Assembly (NCBI GenBank): GCA_003314535.1
Contig: POSG01000001.1
Span: 310,001 to 374,000, forward strand
Origin: Geobacter sp.
GTDB taxonomy: Bacteria > Desulfobacterota > Desulfuromonadia > Geobacterales > Geobacteraceae
DNA length: 64,000 bases
Direction: 5' to 3'
Shown here: piece after piece, positions 18,454-28,209 of the stretch
Layout of the letters: the number at the start of each line of letters is the position of its first letter
Numbering within the stretch: position 1 is the first letter of the stretch
Made by a program: the position numbers and the translations under genes
Notes under the pieces: model-generated
Databases searched by the model: none
What the model was told of the DNA's origin: nothing
Seen by the model: only the letters and a program-made list of their open reading frames with translations

Positions 18454-19452
18454 ATGAAGGTCCCGCTTCGCATTGCCTGTTTAATGTTTCTCTTTCTGCT
18501 GGTTATTCCGAAATCGGGTGATGCTGCCATAATGGGCCAGGTCAGCCATTTCCCCACCACTTCCAGCAGCAGTTGGGTCTACGCGGGCAGCGGCCTGACA
18601 ACGGACCGTTCGGGGAACCAGGTGACCCAGCCATTTACGGAAACCGTCACCTCAAACGGCGGGGTCTTCCATTCCCAGATCGATTTCTCCGGAGGCAATA
18701 CGACCACTTCCGACAATTTCTATCTTCAGGAGGATGCCCTTTACATTGGTTCGACAAGAATCGTGATGGTTTCCAAAATGGATTCCCCGGCAGGGGAAAT
18801 TCAAACAACGACGACTTCCAACAACTCCTATTCCCCTCCGCAGGAATACTTCCCCTCCGAACTTTTTGCAGGCAACGTGGAAACGTCCAACAGCTCCTGC
18901 ACAACCAACATTACAACCACCGTTGTGGCCATGGGGCATTCAAGCAGCAGCTCCACCAGCACTTCAAGCTCGCAAAATATGAGAATTACAGTATCCGGCT
19001 CTGAGCAGGTAACCACTGGCGCCGGCACATTCCAGACAGTGGTTCTTTCGAAGGAAATCACAATAAACGAGGAAGGAAATACCAGCACCTATACCACCAC
19101 CGAATGGTACGCAGAGGGTATAGGACTCGTCAAATTCCACTCAGCCAACATGAACCGCGACCTGGTCTCCTATGCGGTAAACCCGTTCGAGCCTTCAGAC
19201 GTCCAGATATCGGGAAATCCGGGCAACTTCGGATCCCTTCAGGAAGCATTGAATGCCGCCGGGAACGGCACTGTCATCCAGGCAAAGAGCACGACCATTC
19301 AGGGCGCCATAGCGTTGGGCAATCCAGTAGATGTCTCCCTTTCGGGGGGATGGGACGGCACCTTTGACACGTTAAGCGGGGTCACGACAATTCACGGGTC
19401 CCTCACCATAGAGAAGGGCAGCATGGAAGTAACGTATCTGGTGATTTCCTGA
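18454..19452 (+). CDS. Secreted protein of unknown function
   Basis: 332 residues with a strong start (AAAGGAG) and a signal peptide of about 25 residues (ending GDAA). The mature protein is rich in Ser/Thr, including runs such as SSSSSTSTSSS (near residue 168). A segment around 190-240, with 'GAGTFQTVVLSKEI' and 'TTEWYAEGIGLVKF', resembles lipoprotein-like domains in which a property is computed from a treated surface; the family role is unknown. The C-terminal part has a repetitive beta pattern ('IQAKSTTIQGAIALGNPVDV') suggestive of a beta-helix. It is flanked by 20-bp direct repeats, so it may be a mobile or accessory gene. No function is assigned. Confidence 0.75.
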   Translation: MKVPLRIACLMFLFLLVIPKSGDAAIMGQVSHFPTTSSSSWVYAGSGLTTDRSGNQVTQPFTETVTSNGGVFHSQIDFSGGNTTTSDNFYLQEDALYIGSTRIVMVSKMDSPAGEIQTTTTSNNSYSPPQEYFPSELFAGNVETSNSSCTTNITTTVVAMGHSSSSSTSTSSSQNMRITVSGSEQVTTGAGTFQTVVLSKEITINEEGNTSTYTTTEWYAEGIGLVKFHSANMNRDLVSYAVNPFEPSDVQISGNPGNFGSLQEALNAAGNGTVIQAKSTTIQGAIALGNPVDVSLSGGWDGTFDTLSGVTTIHGSLTIEKGSMEVTYLVIS

Positions 19453-19822
19453 CCGTCCGGCAAGCTCTCAGGCATGATGCGAACATGGCCATGAATACGG
19501 TGGACTCCGAGATTCGGGGGACACCACACACAATTGTCTTGAGCACGTGGTTATAAGGGTCTGACGTGAGGAGGGTATGAATTCCAGAAAATAGGGCGAA
19601 GGCCTGTGCGAATATGTTGTCGTGCCTGGCGGCCCAGGCGCGCCGGGGAGCGCCTCCTCTCTGGCGAGGAAATTGTCGGGGGCTGGCTCCGTGCTCGAGC
19701 CGTTTCAGGCTGAAACTATCAGGTCTAAAGATTACAGAAATTGCAATCTCTATACCTTGCCCCGGATCATTCGGATGATTGTGGTTCAATGCCACTTTTG
19801 TTCCGAAAAGGAGAAACAGAAG
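19453..19822. other. Intergenic region with direct-repeat copy
   Basis: This region holds the right copy of the 20-bp direct repeat (ATTCGGGGGACACCACACAC, 19512-19531). It also holds GC-rich DNA near 19620-19710 that contrasts with the AT-rich methyltransferase gene that follows. No credible gene was seen; an antisense open frame here shows no known motif. Confidence 0.45.
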
Positions 19823-20623
19823 GTGCCCAATTTTTCAGACATATCCCTAAAATATGAAAAGGATTCAGTAGTACAGAAATCAGCGAGCGAGATCCTTCTT
19901 GCACTGCTTGATATACAAGCAGATGACAACGTGATTGACTTGGGTTGCGGAACAGGTCACATCACAAAAACAATTCGAGACAGGACAAAAGGACAAGTTG
20001 TCGGCATTGACCCCTGTGAAGGCATGATTGAAAAAGCCAAAGAGAAATGGTCAAATCATGATATCGCCTTCAGGAGGTGTTCTGCCGAGCAACTCGATTA
20101 CACAGACGAATTTGATAAAATTTTCTGCAACTCAGCCTTCCAGTGGTTTGCAGAACCGGGAAAAGCACTGAGGGCATGCTACAGCTCATTGGCAAAAAAT
20201 GGGAAGATGGCTATCCAGTCCCCAGCAAGAGATGATTATTGCCCGAATTTCCTTCAAGCCATAGAACTGATCAAGCAAGCACAAGAAACAAAAAACATTT
20301 ATGCTGGTTTCAATTCTCCATGGTTTTTTCGAAATAACGCAGATGAATACAAAATGTTGTTTGAGGATGCCGGCTTTAGTGTCGAGAGCTCAACAATAGA
20401 CAGAATTGTTACTCGTCACTCTGCGGATGAAGTTTACAGGATATTCGAGTCGGGAGCGGCGGCCGGGTATCTGAACCAAGACTGCTATGATACCTCGTTA
20501 ACCCGAGAGTACACAGACACGTTCAGAAGAATAGTCAGAAGATCGTTCAATGATCAGGCAGACAAAACCGGTCTGGTTGAATTGACATTCCATCGCATCT
20601 ATCTGGTTGCAATAAAAAGATAA
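19823..20623 (+). CDS. Class I SAM-dependent methyltransferase (BioC-like)
   Basis: 266 residues from GTG 19823, which has AAGGAG about 9 bases upstream; an ATG at 19775 is an alternative. SAM motif I is 'NVIDLGCGTGHI', motif II 'VVGIDPCEGMIEKAKEKW' and the substrate-side 'FCNSAFQWF' matches BioC/malonyl-ACP methyltransferase and trans-aconitate methyltransferase relatives. The substrate is unknown, and no biotin or other pathway gene is adjacent. The gene is clearly AT-richer than its neighbours, with different codon use (many AAA and ATA codons), which suggests recent transfer. Confidence 0.82.
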   Translation: MPNFSDISLKYEKDSVVQKSASEILLALLDIQADDNVIDLGCGTGHITKTIRDRTKGQVVGIDPCEGMIEKAKEKWSNHDIAFRRCSAEQLDYTDEFDKIFCNSAFQWFAEPGKALRACYSSLAKNGKMAIQSPARDDYCPNFLQAIELIKQAQETKNIYAGFNSPWFFRNNADEYKMLFEDAGFSVESSTIDRIVTRHSADEVYRIFESGAAAGYLNQDCYDTSLTREYTDTFRRIVRRSFNDQADKTGLVELTFHRIYLVAIKR

Positions 20624-20736
20624 TCAGACACTTCACGCCACCGCAACCAGCGCGGCTGTTCACGACTACGCGCGCCCCGCCACACGGCCGGTGGCAGGTG
20701 GATTCCATGATGCAAAGGATATGGCTTTTCCTGTGG

Positions 20737-21063
20737 TCATCCCTTGCCTGGCTCAACAGGAACAAATTCCAAAGTTTCGAAATACGGGTCATACAGCTTG
20801 AATTCCGATCGGTGGGGAGCATGCGTTGCGGGATCCACATGTCGCTCCCCGTACCGGCTGACGATCTTCTGGATGGAAATGTACAGGTCGGAAAACTTTA
20901 TTGCCTGGAAATCCGCCCCGGAAAGCTTGGCAACAATGCGGACCGTGTGGGGTTTGGGGTCTACGGCCAGCAAAATGGCGTCATCGCAGATTCCTGACAG
21001 AATACCTGCCACGTACTTCTCTGCAAGAGACATGAATTCCTCTTTCCCAATGGCTACCGGCAT
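20737..21063 (-). CDS. Conserved small protein of unknown function
   Basis: 108 residues from ATG 21063, which follows GGGAGGT at good spacing. No signal peptide or membrane segment is seen. The sequence is mixed alpha/beta ('VAGILSGICDDAILLAVDP', 'HTVRIVAKLSG') and ends in a charged tail. It lies 43 bp downstream of the metallophosphoesterase start-to-stop block in the opposite order on the same strand (it is 3' of that gene's terminus at 21107), so the two do not share an obvious operon start. I do not recognise the family. Confidence 0.65.
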   Translation of the reverse strand: MPVAIGKEEFMSLAEKYVAGILSGICDDAILLAVDPKPHTVRIVAKLSGADFQAIKFSDLYISIQKIVSRYGERHVDPATHAPHRSEFKLYDPYFETLEFVPVEPGKG

Positions 21064-21106
21064 GTTCTACCTCCCGGCCTTTTGCTGGCCATAATCTGAT
21101 GCCCGC

Positions 21107-22627
21107 TCACGGAACGACTTGGATGATCACGTTCGCCTCATGCCATGCCTCGTCAAAATTCTGCGGTTTGCCAAGCAAACGGCTCTTGTCTTTCCTGAAG
21201 TCCTGGTAAGCTCCGTAATGTGCGCAGGCGACCGCCCTCCTGAAACTTCCGGCTTCGTTCCGGACAATGGCGTCGAGAATCGCGTCCCGCCGATCTGCGC
21301 ATTCCTTCAGCACCGAATCCGTCTCGTCAAGAGAAGGCATGTCCCGGACTTTCATGAAACTGCTCCACAGAGCTCTCGAAACCAGCCAGACCGGGCCATC
21401 GGGCGTCCCCCTCAGCTCGATCACACGGCCGATCTGGGGGAATTCAAGGACCGAACCGGTATTCAGTTCGAAATAACCATGCCCCATGCCGTCCTCGTGC
21501 CGGAGCAGATTGTGCTGGTGCGTGTGGCCGGTGAAGGCAACCAGGGGAGAGTGGCCGGAACCGGCGAGAACCGCCCGGGTCTGCTCGTCGAAGTCCCGGG
21601 GACGGTGATGGGAAAACACCAGGTTTATGCCTCTGCCTTCGGGGAGCAGTTGACGCCGCAGCCAATCGCGCTGGGCGGGCGCGATGATGCCGCTCGCTCC
21701 CCATGCCTCCGTGTTGGCCGAATTAAGGACGATAACCCTTACGGGAAGGGAGGTAGTGCGCAGGTCGGTCGCATAGTACCCGGAAGCCCGGTCATAATCA
21801 AACTTTTCCGCCGTTGAAGTGACTCCTGGCTGCATGTCGAAGCCATGATGGAACGTGCCCGCAAGCTTGCCGTTTCCGTCCTCCGAAGGAGAGTGGCCTC
21901 CCTCGGAAGGCGTGGGCAGGAGGTAGCGCCCGAAACCTGATATTTCCCGCTGGGGACGGTGCATCCAGATAAAATTGGGCACATTGCCGACCGGATAGAA
22001 TCCCACTCCCGCCTGACGTGTATAGCTCATCCGTTCGCGGTAATTGCCAAAAATCGACACATCATGATTGCCCACCGCGTTCAGCCAGGGAACTTTCGAC
22101 TGGTTGCTGATATAGATGAACTGGTACAACTCTTCAATGGTCCCGGCGTCGATTCCGTCCCCGGTGTGGATCATGAAATCCACGCCACCCAGGCGATTGG
22201 CGGCCTTGATCTGGGAAAGATAGAGCGCCCAGTCGAAGTCCTCCTGGATCTGGTTATGCTCGAAGGAAGGAATTATCGCATCCAATCTGCGGCTGTCTTC
22301 ATCGGAAAACAGCTTCACTTCCTGCTGCCTGACCTGGACATCGGAAAACCAGACGAACCTGAGAATCAGCGGAGCCTGCAATGCGGCAGATTTCGATGCG
22401 GCATCGCCATCCCTGACCGTCAACTCCTCATCCCCGGCCAGCACGGCGGCGAGTCCTTCCGTGTCCGCCTGGCCCATGGAGCTTTCAGTCAACCTTGTGA
22501 AGAAGTGCGAATCCTTTCCGCAGTATGGCGAAGGGCCATACTCGCCGATATACGCAGTGCAACCGGCAGACAGCAACAACAGAAAAGACAACACTGGAAA
22601 GCAGAGGAAGCGCCGTCGGACTTTCAT
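21107..22627 (-). CDS. Calcineurin-like metallophosphoesterase lipoprotein
   Basis: 506 residues. The signal peptide ends in a lipobox-like LSAGC (Cys23), so the protein is probably a lipoprotein. The metallophosphoesterase metal-ligand motifs appear in order: 'WFSDVQ' (D-x-H-equivalent site, with Gln where His is usual), 'HTGDGID', 'VGNHDVS', 'FSHHRPRD' and 'FTGHTHQHN'. The family hydrolyses phosphomonoesters or diesters with a two-metal centre; the substrate is unknown. The start follows GGGAGGGCGG. The usual DxH of block I reads DVQ, which could alter one metal ligand. Confidence 0.88.
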   Translation of the reverse strand: MKVRRRFLCFPVLSFLLLLSAGCTAYIGEYGPSPYCGKDSHFFTRLTESSMGQADTEGLAAVLAGDEELTVRDGDAASKSAALQAPLILRFVWFSDVQVRQQEVKLFSDEDSRRLDAIIPSFEHNQIQEDFDWALYLSQIKAANRLGGVDFMIHTGDGIDAGTIEELYQFIYISNQSKVPWLNAVGNHDVSIFGNYRERMSYTRQAGVGFYPVGNVPNFIWMHRPQREISGFGRYLLPTPSEGGHSPSEDGNGKLAGTFHHGFDMQPGVTSTAEKFDYDRASGYYATDLRTTSLPVRVIVLNSANTEAWGASGIIAPAQRDWLRRQLLPEGRGINLVFSHHRPRDFDEQTRAVLAGSGHSPLVAFTGHTHQHNLLRHEDGMGHGYFELNTGSVLEFPQIGRVIELRGTPDGPVWLVSRALWSSFMKVRDMPSLDETDSVLKECADRRDAILDAIVRNEAGSFRRAVACAHYGAYQDFRKDKSRLLGKPQNFDEAWHEANVIIQVVP

Positions 22628-22868
22628 TGGTACCGCCCTCCCCGGTCACATTCCCGGGCAATCCGCCCAGGAATCGTATCATGGATCGAACATCCGTCCA
22701 AGCCGGCAGGATCCCGGCATCCGAAGCTTGCTCAGCCCTCAAATGAGGGCAGCATCCTACATTTACCACACTTCATAGATAATTTCAAATGATTGGATTT
22801 CCCCGACCTGCCCCGGAAGCCGAGAGGGAACGGCCCCGTTCCGCGTAGTTTTTCACCCGAACAGCAGG

Positions 22869-25277
22869 TCAGAGGCGTTCATTTCTCAAGCGGAGCGCGT
22901 TGGTTACCACCGATACGGAACTGAAGCTCATGGCGGCCGCGGCGATGATCGGGCTGAGCAGGATGCCGAACCAGGGATAGAGAAGGCCGGCGGCAAGGGG
23001 AATGCCCAGCGAGTTGTAAACAAACGCGAAAAACAGGTTCTGCCTGATGTTCCTCATGGTGGCGCGGCTCAGCTGCCGGGCACGGACAATGCCCCTCAGG
23101 TCTCCCTTGACCAGGGTGACGCCCGCGCTCTCCATCGCCACATCGGTTCCGGTGCCCATGGCGATCCCCACCTGGGCCTGGGCCAGGGCCGGCGCGTCGT
23201 TGATACCGTCACCTGCCATCGCAACGACCCTTCCTTCTCCCTGGAGCCTCTTGACCGCCTCGGCCTTCTGGTCGGGCAGAACTTCCGGCACCACTTCGTC
23301 GATGCCCAGCCTGCGGCCGACGGCCTCCGCGGTCACGCGGCTATCGCCAGTGAGCATGACTATGCGGATACCCTCGCCATGGAGCTGCTTTATGGCATCC
23401 GGTGTGGTTGCCTTGATCGGGTCCGCGACACCCAGCAGTCCTGCATCTTTTCCATCAATTGCCAAATGCATGATCGTCTGGCCTTGCCCGCGCAACGATT
23501 CCGCATTAGCCTCCATGCCCCCCGTCTCAACGCCCATTTCCTCGAGCATGCGCCGGTTCCCCAGCATGACCTTTCGTCCTGCCACAACCCCTGCCACCCC
23601 CTTGCCGGTGGAATATTCGAAGGAGTCCGCTTTGACGAGCTTTATGCCCCGCTGTTCCGCACCAGCTACAATGGCCGCAGCCAGGGGATGTTCGCTCCCC
23701 CGCTCCAGGCTCCCGGCAAGAAGGAGCATGGTCGCCTCATCCATGCCGCCGGCCGGCAAGACCGTCACCAGCTTCGGTTTCCCCTCGGTGAGGGTCCCGG
23801 TCTTGTCCACCACCAGGGTATCCACCTGGCGCATCACCTCGATGGCTTCCGCATCCCGGAACAGGACGCCGAACGTGGCGCCCTTGCCCGTTGCCACCAT
23901 GATCGATACCGGAGTTGCCAGCCCCAGTGCGCAGGGGCAAGCGATGATCAGGACCGCGACGGCGTTGACGATGGCATGGGCCATGCGGGGGTCGGGTCCC
24001 GCCACGGCCCAGATGATGAAGGTAATGACGGAGATTGCGACCACTATTGGGACGAACCAGCCGGCCACCACGTCCGCAAGTTTCTGGATGGGCGCGCGGC
24101 TGCGCTGCGCTTCGGAGACCATGCGCACGATCTGGGCCAGCAGGGTGTCGGCGCCAACCTTTTCGGCCCGGATCACCAGCGAACCTGTCCCGTTGACGGT
24201 GGCGCCGATCACCCGGTCGCCAGGGCCCTTCTCATTTGGAATGGGCTCGCCGGTGATCATGGATTCGTCCACCGGGCTCATCCCTTCCAGCACCGTAGCG
24301 TCCACCGGAACCTTTTCCCCCGGCCTGACGCGAAGCCGGTCACCCGGCCGAACCTCAGCCAGGGGGACGTCTTCCTCGCCACCGTCCGCCCGGATTTTTC
24401 TGGCCGTTTTGGGAGCTAGCCCCAGGAGCGCCCTGATGGCGGCGCCGGTCCGGCTGCGCGCCTTGAGTTCCAGCACCTGGCCCAGGAGCACCAGGGTCGT
24501 GATGATGGCCGCGGCTTCGAAGTACACCGCCACTTCGCCAGTTCCTGAACGGAACGAGCCTGGGAAGACCTGCGGGAACAGTTTCGCCACCAGGCTGTAC
24601 AGGTAAGCCACCCCGACACCGATGCCGATGAGGGTGAACATGTTCAGGCTGCGGTGGACGAGCGATGTCCAGAACCGTTGGAAGAACGGCCAGCCGGCCC
24701 AGAACACGACCGGAGTGGAAAGGACAAATTCCAGCCACGTCCAGGTTTCGTGCGAAGCGATCCTTTCCAGGGGATGCCCCGGGATGTGCATGCCCATGGC
24801 GCTCACCGCCACCGGAACAGAGAGCACAAGGGCGACCAGGAAGCGCCTTTTCATGTCCGCCAGTTCCGGGTTCTCCTCCTCCCCAATTTCCACCGTGCGC
24901 GCCTCCATGGCCATCCCGCATTTTGGGCAATCGCCCGGCTTGTCCCGGACCACGTCGGGATGCATCGGGCATGTCCATTCGGTTCTCTGGAGAAGCTGAG
25001 GTTCCCCGGCGAATTCCAATGCCATGCCGCACTTGGGGCAGGGTCCCGGTTTCACGGCATGCACGTCAGGGCACATGGGGCAGAAATATTCGCCCGTCCC
25101 CGCCGCTGCAGCCGTACTCTCGGGAACTTCGCCTTCGCCGGAGAGATACCGTTCGGGATTCTCCCTGAATTTGCTCACGCAGTGAACCGAGCAGAAATAA
25201 TAGGTTTCACCAAGGTATTCGTATTTGCCGGCGGCGCCTTCCGGCGTGACATCCATGCCGCAGACCGGATCTTTCAT
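22869..25277 (-). CDS. copA: Copper-type P1B-ATPase with YHS and heavy-metal-binding domains
   Basis: 802 residues from ATG 25277, after GGGGAGAGG; the frame is open further upstream, but the protein should start at the YHS domain '[18 protein letters not shown]'. Residues 1-45 are YHS. Two short metal-binding repeats with '[20 protein letters not shown]' and '[20 protein letters not shown]' follow. There is no CxxC HMA domain. The transport signature is CPC in '[16 protein letters not shown]'. The phosphorylation loop is 'DKTGTLTEG' and the ATP-hinge is '[16 protein letters not shown]'. It exports Cu(I) (or Ag) from the cytoplasm. The gene diverges from the molybdoenzyme gene. Confidence 0.93.
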   Translation of the reverse strand: MKDPVCGMDVTPEGAAGKYEYLGETYYFCSVHCVSKFRENPERYLSGEGEVPESTAAAAGTGEYFCPMCPDVHAVKPGPCPKCGMALEFAGEPQLLQRTEWTCPMHPDVVRDKPGDCPKCGMAMEARTVEIGEEENPELADMKRRFLVALVLSVPVAVSAMGMHIPGHPLERIASHETWTWLEFVLSTPVVFWAGWPFFQRFWTSLVHRSLNMFTLIGIGVGVAYLYSLVAKLFPQVFPGSFRSGTGEVAVYFEAAAIITTLVLLGQVLELKARSRTGAAIRALLGLAPKTARKIRADGGEEDVPLAEVRPGDRLRVRPGEKVPVDATVLEGMSPVDESMITGEPIPNEKGPGDRVIGATVNGTGSLVIRAEKVGADTLLAQIVRMVSEAQRSRAPIQKLADVVAGWFVPIVVAISVITFIIWAVAGPDPRMAHAIVNAVAVLIIACPCALGLATPVSIMVATGKGATFGVLFRDAEAIEVMRQVDTLVVDKTGTLTEGKPKLVTVLPAGGMDEATMLLLAGSLERGSEHPLAAAIVAGAEQRGIKLVKADSFEYSTGKGVAGVVAGRKVMLGNRRMLEEMGVETGGMEANAESLRGQGQTIMHLAIDGKDAGLLGVADPIKATTPDAIKQLHGEGIRIVMLTGDSRVTAEAVGRRLGIDEVVPEVLPDQKAEAVKRLQGEGRVVAMAGDGINDAPALAQAQVGIAMGTGTDVAMESAGVTLVKGDLRGIVRARQLSRATMRNIRQNLFFAFVYNSLGIPLAAGLLYPWFGILLSPIIAAAAMSFSSVSVVTNALRLRNERL

Positions 25278-25481
25278 CGTTTTTCCCTCTCCCCACCGCA
25301 GCGGACTGAAACAGGCATTTCCTGATGACGTCCACCTGCGCTGGCACCTTTCATATTGACGGCCCAGGCACAGCGATGCGCCAGCCACAACACATGAATC
25401 CTCAAATCTATATATATGCATTCAGCGCAAAAATAGCAAGCGCAGCTTGTCATTTCACCAGCACTCCCCTGCACCCGATGT

Positions 25482-25509
25482 TTGACAGAAGCGTATTCCA
25501 TTGAATAAT
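25482..25509 (+). promoter_or_regulatory. Probable sigma-70 promoter for the molybdoenzyme gene
   Basis: TTGACA (25482-25487), a 16-bp spacer and AATAAT (25504-25509), 51 bp before the start codon. The -35 is a perfect match and the -10 has one mismatch. Confidence 0.55.
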
Positions 25510-25559
25510 TCAAGTATCCACTACTACTGGCGACATTTTTCCTCCGCAAGGGGGCATGT

Positions 25560-27203
25560 ATGAAATCTGCAAGCAAACCCGGCATGTTTGCCGGTGCTCT
25601 CGCAGGGGCAATGCTGACCGTTGCCATGATCGCGGTCTTCTTCGCGGGCTGGCGGCTGGCAGGCCTGCCGTTCGTCCCCTTCGAGCTTTTCGACTGGCTG
25701 GCCAGAGTGCTTCCCGGCCGGGCCATCGCACTTGGCATCAGCAGCATGGTCTCGATCATAAGCACGTTGAAACTCGGACCGACAGCGGACGTGGCCAAAA
25801 CCATCGAGCAGTCGATGGGAATCGCCTTGGTCATCTTCGCCGGAACGGCCTGCGGGGCGATCCTTTTACCGCTCCTGCACCGGATTGGCCGGCGCTACGC
25901 TCCTGTTTCCGGAATTTCCATTGGAGCCGTATTCGGCATCCTCTCGTCACTCATTTCCGGAAACCTCGGTCACATGACGGGCTCGTCTGCTTGGCTCGGG
26001 GTCTTCTGGATCATTCTCGTGTTTCTTTCATGGGGCGCAGCCTTGGGCTGGTCCTGTAAAAAGTTGGCGGCGCCGGGCACAGGAGTCGCCGGGGAAAAAT
26101 GGACCGCTTCGCCGCCAAACCTTGCCCGGAAGCTCAACCGCCGCCAGTTCCTGGTCCGTCTGGCCGGCGCGAGCGCCACGATCACTGTGAGCGGCGCGAT
26201 TATCGGAGTTTTGTCCCGGGATGAGCGCAGAAGGTCAGCAACGCCCCGCCGTTTGCCACGATGGTCCGACTCTCATGCACTGCCCAATGCAAACGACCGT
26301 GTCAAACCGGCCGCCGGCACGCGTCCCGAATTAACCCCGCTGGAGAAACATTACCGCATAGACATTGACACAATCCCCCCCGAAATTGACGGCCGGGAAT
26401 GGAAACTGAAAGTTCACGGCCTGGTGGATGCCCCGCTTGCTTTCAGCCTGGAAGACCTCCGTCGCTACCCGCCACTGAACCAGTTCATCACCCTGGCATG
26501 CATTTCCAACCAGGTGGGCGGAGACCTCATCGGCACCACCCGGTGGACCGGGGTCAGCCTCAGGCGGCTCCTTCCCGCACTGAGCCTCAGGCAGAGCGCC
26601 ACTCATCTCAAGATCCGCTGCGCCGACAGCTTCTGGGAACTGGTCTCGCTTGACATGATCCGGTCTGACGAACGGGTGATGCTTGCTTACGACTGGGACG
26701 GCGTTCCGCTCCTGCCGTCCCATGGATTCCCGCTCAGGATCTATATCCCGGACGTATACGGAATGAAGCAGCCCAAATGGATCGAATCCATTGAAGCTGT
26801 CGACCATTGGGAGCCTGGATACTGGGTAGTGCGCGGCTGGGACAAGGAGGCCAGGATGAAGGCCACCTCGGTGATCGACACGGTCGCCGTCGATTCCGCT
26901 AAGGTGAATGACGCCGGTCAGGCTGTCGTCCCGATGGGGGGGATAGCCCATGCCGGGGCCCAGGGGATTTCCAGGGTGGAACTGAAGGTCGACGATGGTC
27001 CGTGGCAGCAGGCGGAGCTGCGTACACCCCTCTCCCAGTTGACCTGGGTCGTCTGGCGGTTCGATTTCCCGTTCCGGCAAGGCGAACACACGCTCACCGT
27101 GCGCTGCTACGATGGCAGCGGGAATCCGCAGATCAAAACTGAAAGCCCGCCGGACCCGAGCGGGGCGACCGGCCTCTTTCACAGAACAAGCTCGATCAGG
27201 TGA
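25560..27203 (+). CDS. Membrane-anchored sulfite-oxidase-like molybdopterin oxidoreductase with internal Tat signal
   Basis: 547 residues from ATG 25560 (AAGGGGG before it). The N-terminal part has four strong transmembrane segments (about 8-35, 85-107, 114-135, 142-165) plus an amphipathic helix. Positive residues after the second (HRIGRR) and fourth segments put those ends inside. A twin-arginine motif NRRQFLVRLAG (about 193) then leads a fifth hydrophobic segment. The Moco-binding domain follows, with ligand Cys314 in 'LACISNQVGG' and the sulfite-oxidase fold 'HGFPLRIYIPDVYG'. The active domain should face the periplasm. The substrate is unknown. Sec and Tat probably both insert it. Confidence 0.88.
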   Translation: MKSASKPGMFAGALAGAMLTVAMIAVFFAGWRLAGLPFVPFELFDWLARVLPGRAIALGISSMVSIISTLKLGPTADVAKTIEQSMGIALVIFAGTACGAILLPLLHRIGRRYAPVSGISIGAVFGILSSLISGNLGHMTGSSAWLGVFWIILVFLSWGAALGWSCKKLAAPGTGVAGEKWTASPPNLARKLNRRQFLVRLAGASATITVSGAIIGVLSRDERRRSATPRRLPRWSDSHALPNANDRVKPAAGTRPELTPLEKHYRIDIDTIPPEIDGREWKLKVHGLVDAPLAFSLEDLRRYPPLNQFITLACISNQVGGDLIGTTRWTGVSLRRLLPALSLRQSATHLKIRCADSFWELVSLDMIRSDERVMLAYDWDGVPLLPSHGFPLRIYIPDVYGMKQPKWIESIEAVDHWEPGYWVVRGWDKEARMKATSVIDTVAVDSAKVNDAGQAVVPMGGIAHAGAQGISRVELKVDDGPWQQAELRTPLSQLTWVVWRFDFPFRQGEHTLTVRCYDGSGNPQIKTESPPDPSGATGLFHRTSSIR

Positions 27204-27275
27204 CGTGTTTTTTTCACTGAAAACTTCCCGAACTTCCCGCTATTTCCATTATCCAGGCACTGTGTTATTCTGGTT

Positions 27276-27475
27276 CTCCTTGAAACACCTGGTAATGGCT
27301 CACAAAGGGCGGAACGGGGCTTTCGAGGAATTCGTGATACGGCTTCAATGCAAGATCCCTAAAACCGGGAATGCGCTTGAAACCAGTGAAAGCTCCGGCC
27401 AGCGAGTCATGAGTCGACAGATTATCACGAACGACGAGGAAGTTCCGATCCGGCCCCAGCGAGCCTTTCCGGACA
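27276..27475. repeat. MITE-like repeat, 200-bp copy (CATCCGGAA family)
   Basis: This copy aligns through its length with the 200-bp element at 50029-50228; the stretch about 27370-27453 differs at roughly nine of 84 positions by eye. It carries the internal inverted pair TTCGTGATA (27331-27339) and TATCACGAA (27423-27431). The terminal repeats are partly degraded (CTCCTTGAAA at the left, CTTTCCGGACAG at the right). It sits between the molybdoenzyme gene and a small membrane protein gene. Confidence 0.8.
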
Positions 27476-27596
27476 GGCACTATATCTTCGATTTTGCAGA
27501 TATCCGTATTTTTTCTTGCAGTTCTAAATACGCTTCACATCCCGATCCAGCAAATGATGCACCGGAAACACCTTATTCCTAGCTCAGGGGGTTGTC

Positions 27597-28199
27597 ATGT
27601 CAACGGAAATGAAGACATCCGCAGAAAACACATCCGCTAATACCAATGCCGGAACAGGCAAGCCGGCCAGGAAGAAATCGTTCATCAGGACATTGTTCCG
27701 CAACTGGCGGATCGTGGGCGCGATGCTGCTTGTTCTCTTTGCAGCCGGGACCTACCTGTGGAAAGACATCGCGGTCAAGCGGGCCAAAGCCGCTACAGCC
27801 GAAAGAGCTGCGGAAGCCATGGGCGAGCAGGCCAGGGCAGGCATGCGGCTGGCCGCTCTCCCGCTGGTCTGGGCGGTGCGGAGTGAAATGATGCGGGGTA
27901 ACATCGAACAGGTAAACGAGTATCTCAACCAGTTCGTAAGAGAGCCGAACATGAAGGAACTGGCCGTCGCCGCCGCCGACGGCCGCATAGTTGCGGCAAC
28001 GGACAAGCGCCGCGAAGGCGCTCCGGCTGCCGAAGTCTACCCGCCGGATGCACTGAAGGCAGATACCGTAACCGCTGCCGTGCAGAAAGACGGCAACATC
28101 CTGGTAGCGGCGCCGGTCATGGGGCTGAACGCCAGGCTGGGGACCCTGGTCATGATCGCATCCCCACCAACTTTTTCCCCGGAAACGCCATCCCGTTAA
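27597..28199 (+). CDS. Single-pass membrane protein with PDC/sensor-like extracytoplasmic domain, function unknown
   Basis: 200 residues from ATG 27597 (AGGGGG upstream). A basic, low-complexity N-terminus (1-35) precedes one transmembrane helix (about 38-54). A helical stretch of charged residues and a compact alpha/beta domain follow (about 85-195). 'MKELAVAAADGRIVAATDKRREG' reads like the ligand-domain strands of chemoreceptors and sensors (similar to 'I.V.D..G.I.A..') with no signalling output. It may be a stand-alone sensor subunit or a remnant. It converges with PBP1A at 11 bp. Confidence 0.65.
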   Translation: MSTEMKTSAENTSANTNAGTGKPARKKSFIRTLFRNWRIVGAMLLVLFAAGTYLWKDIAVKRAKAATAERAAEAMGEQARAGMRLAALPLVWAVRSEMMRGNIEQVNEYLNQFVREPNMKELAVAAADGRIVAATDKRREGAPAAEVYPPDALKADTVTAAVQKDGNILVAAPVMGLNARLGTLVMIASPPTFSPETPSR

Positions 28200-28209
28200 A
28201 ACCGGCCCA

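Noticed and set aside
19403-19795. Antisense open frame of 130 codons before the methyltransferase
   Set aside because: Has no Shine-Dalgarno and no recognised motif; its region spans direct repeat and control DNA.
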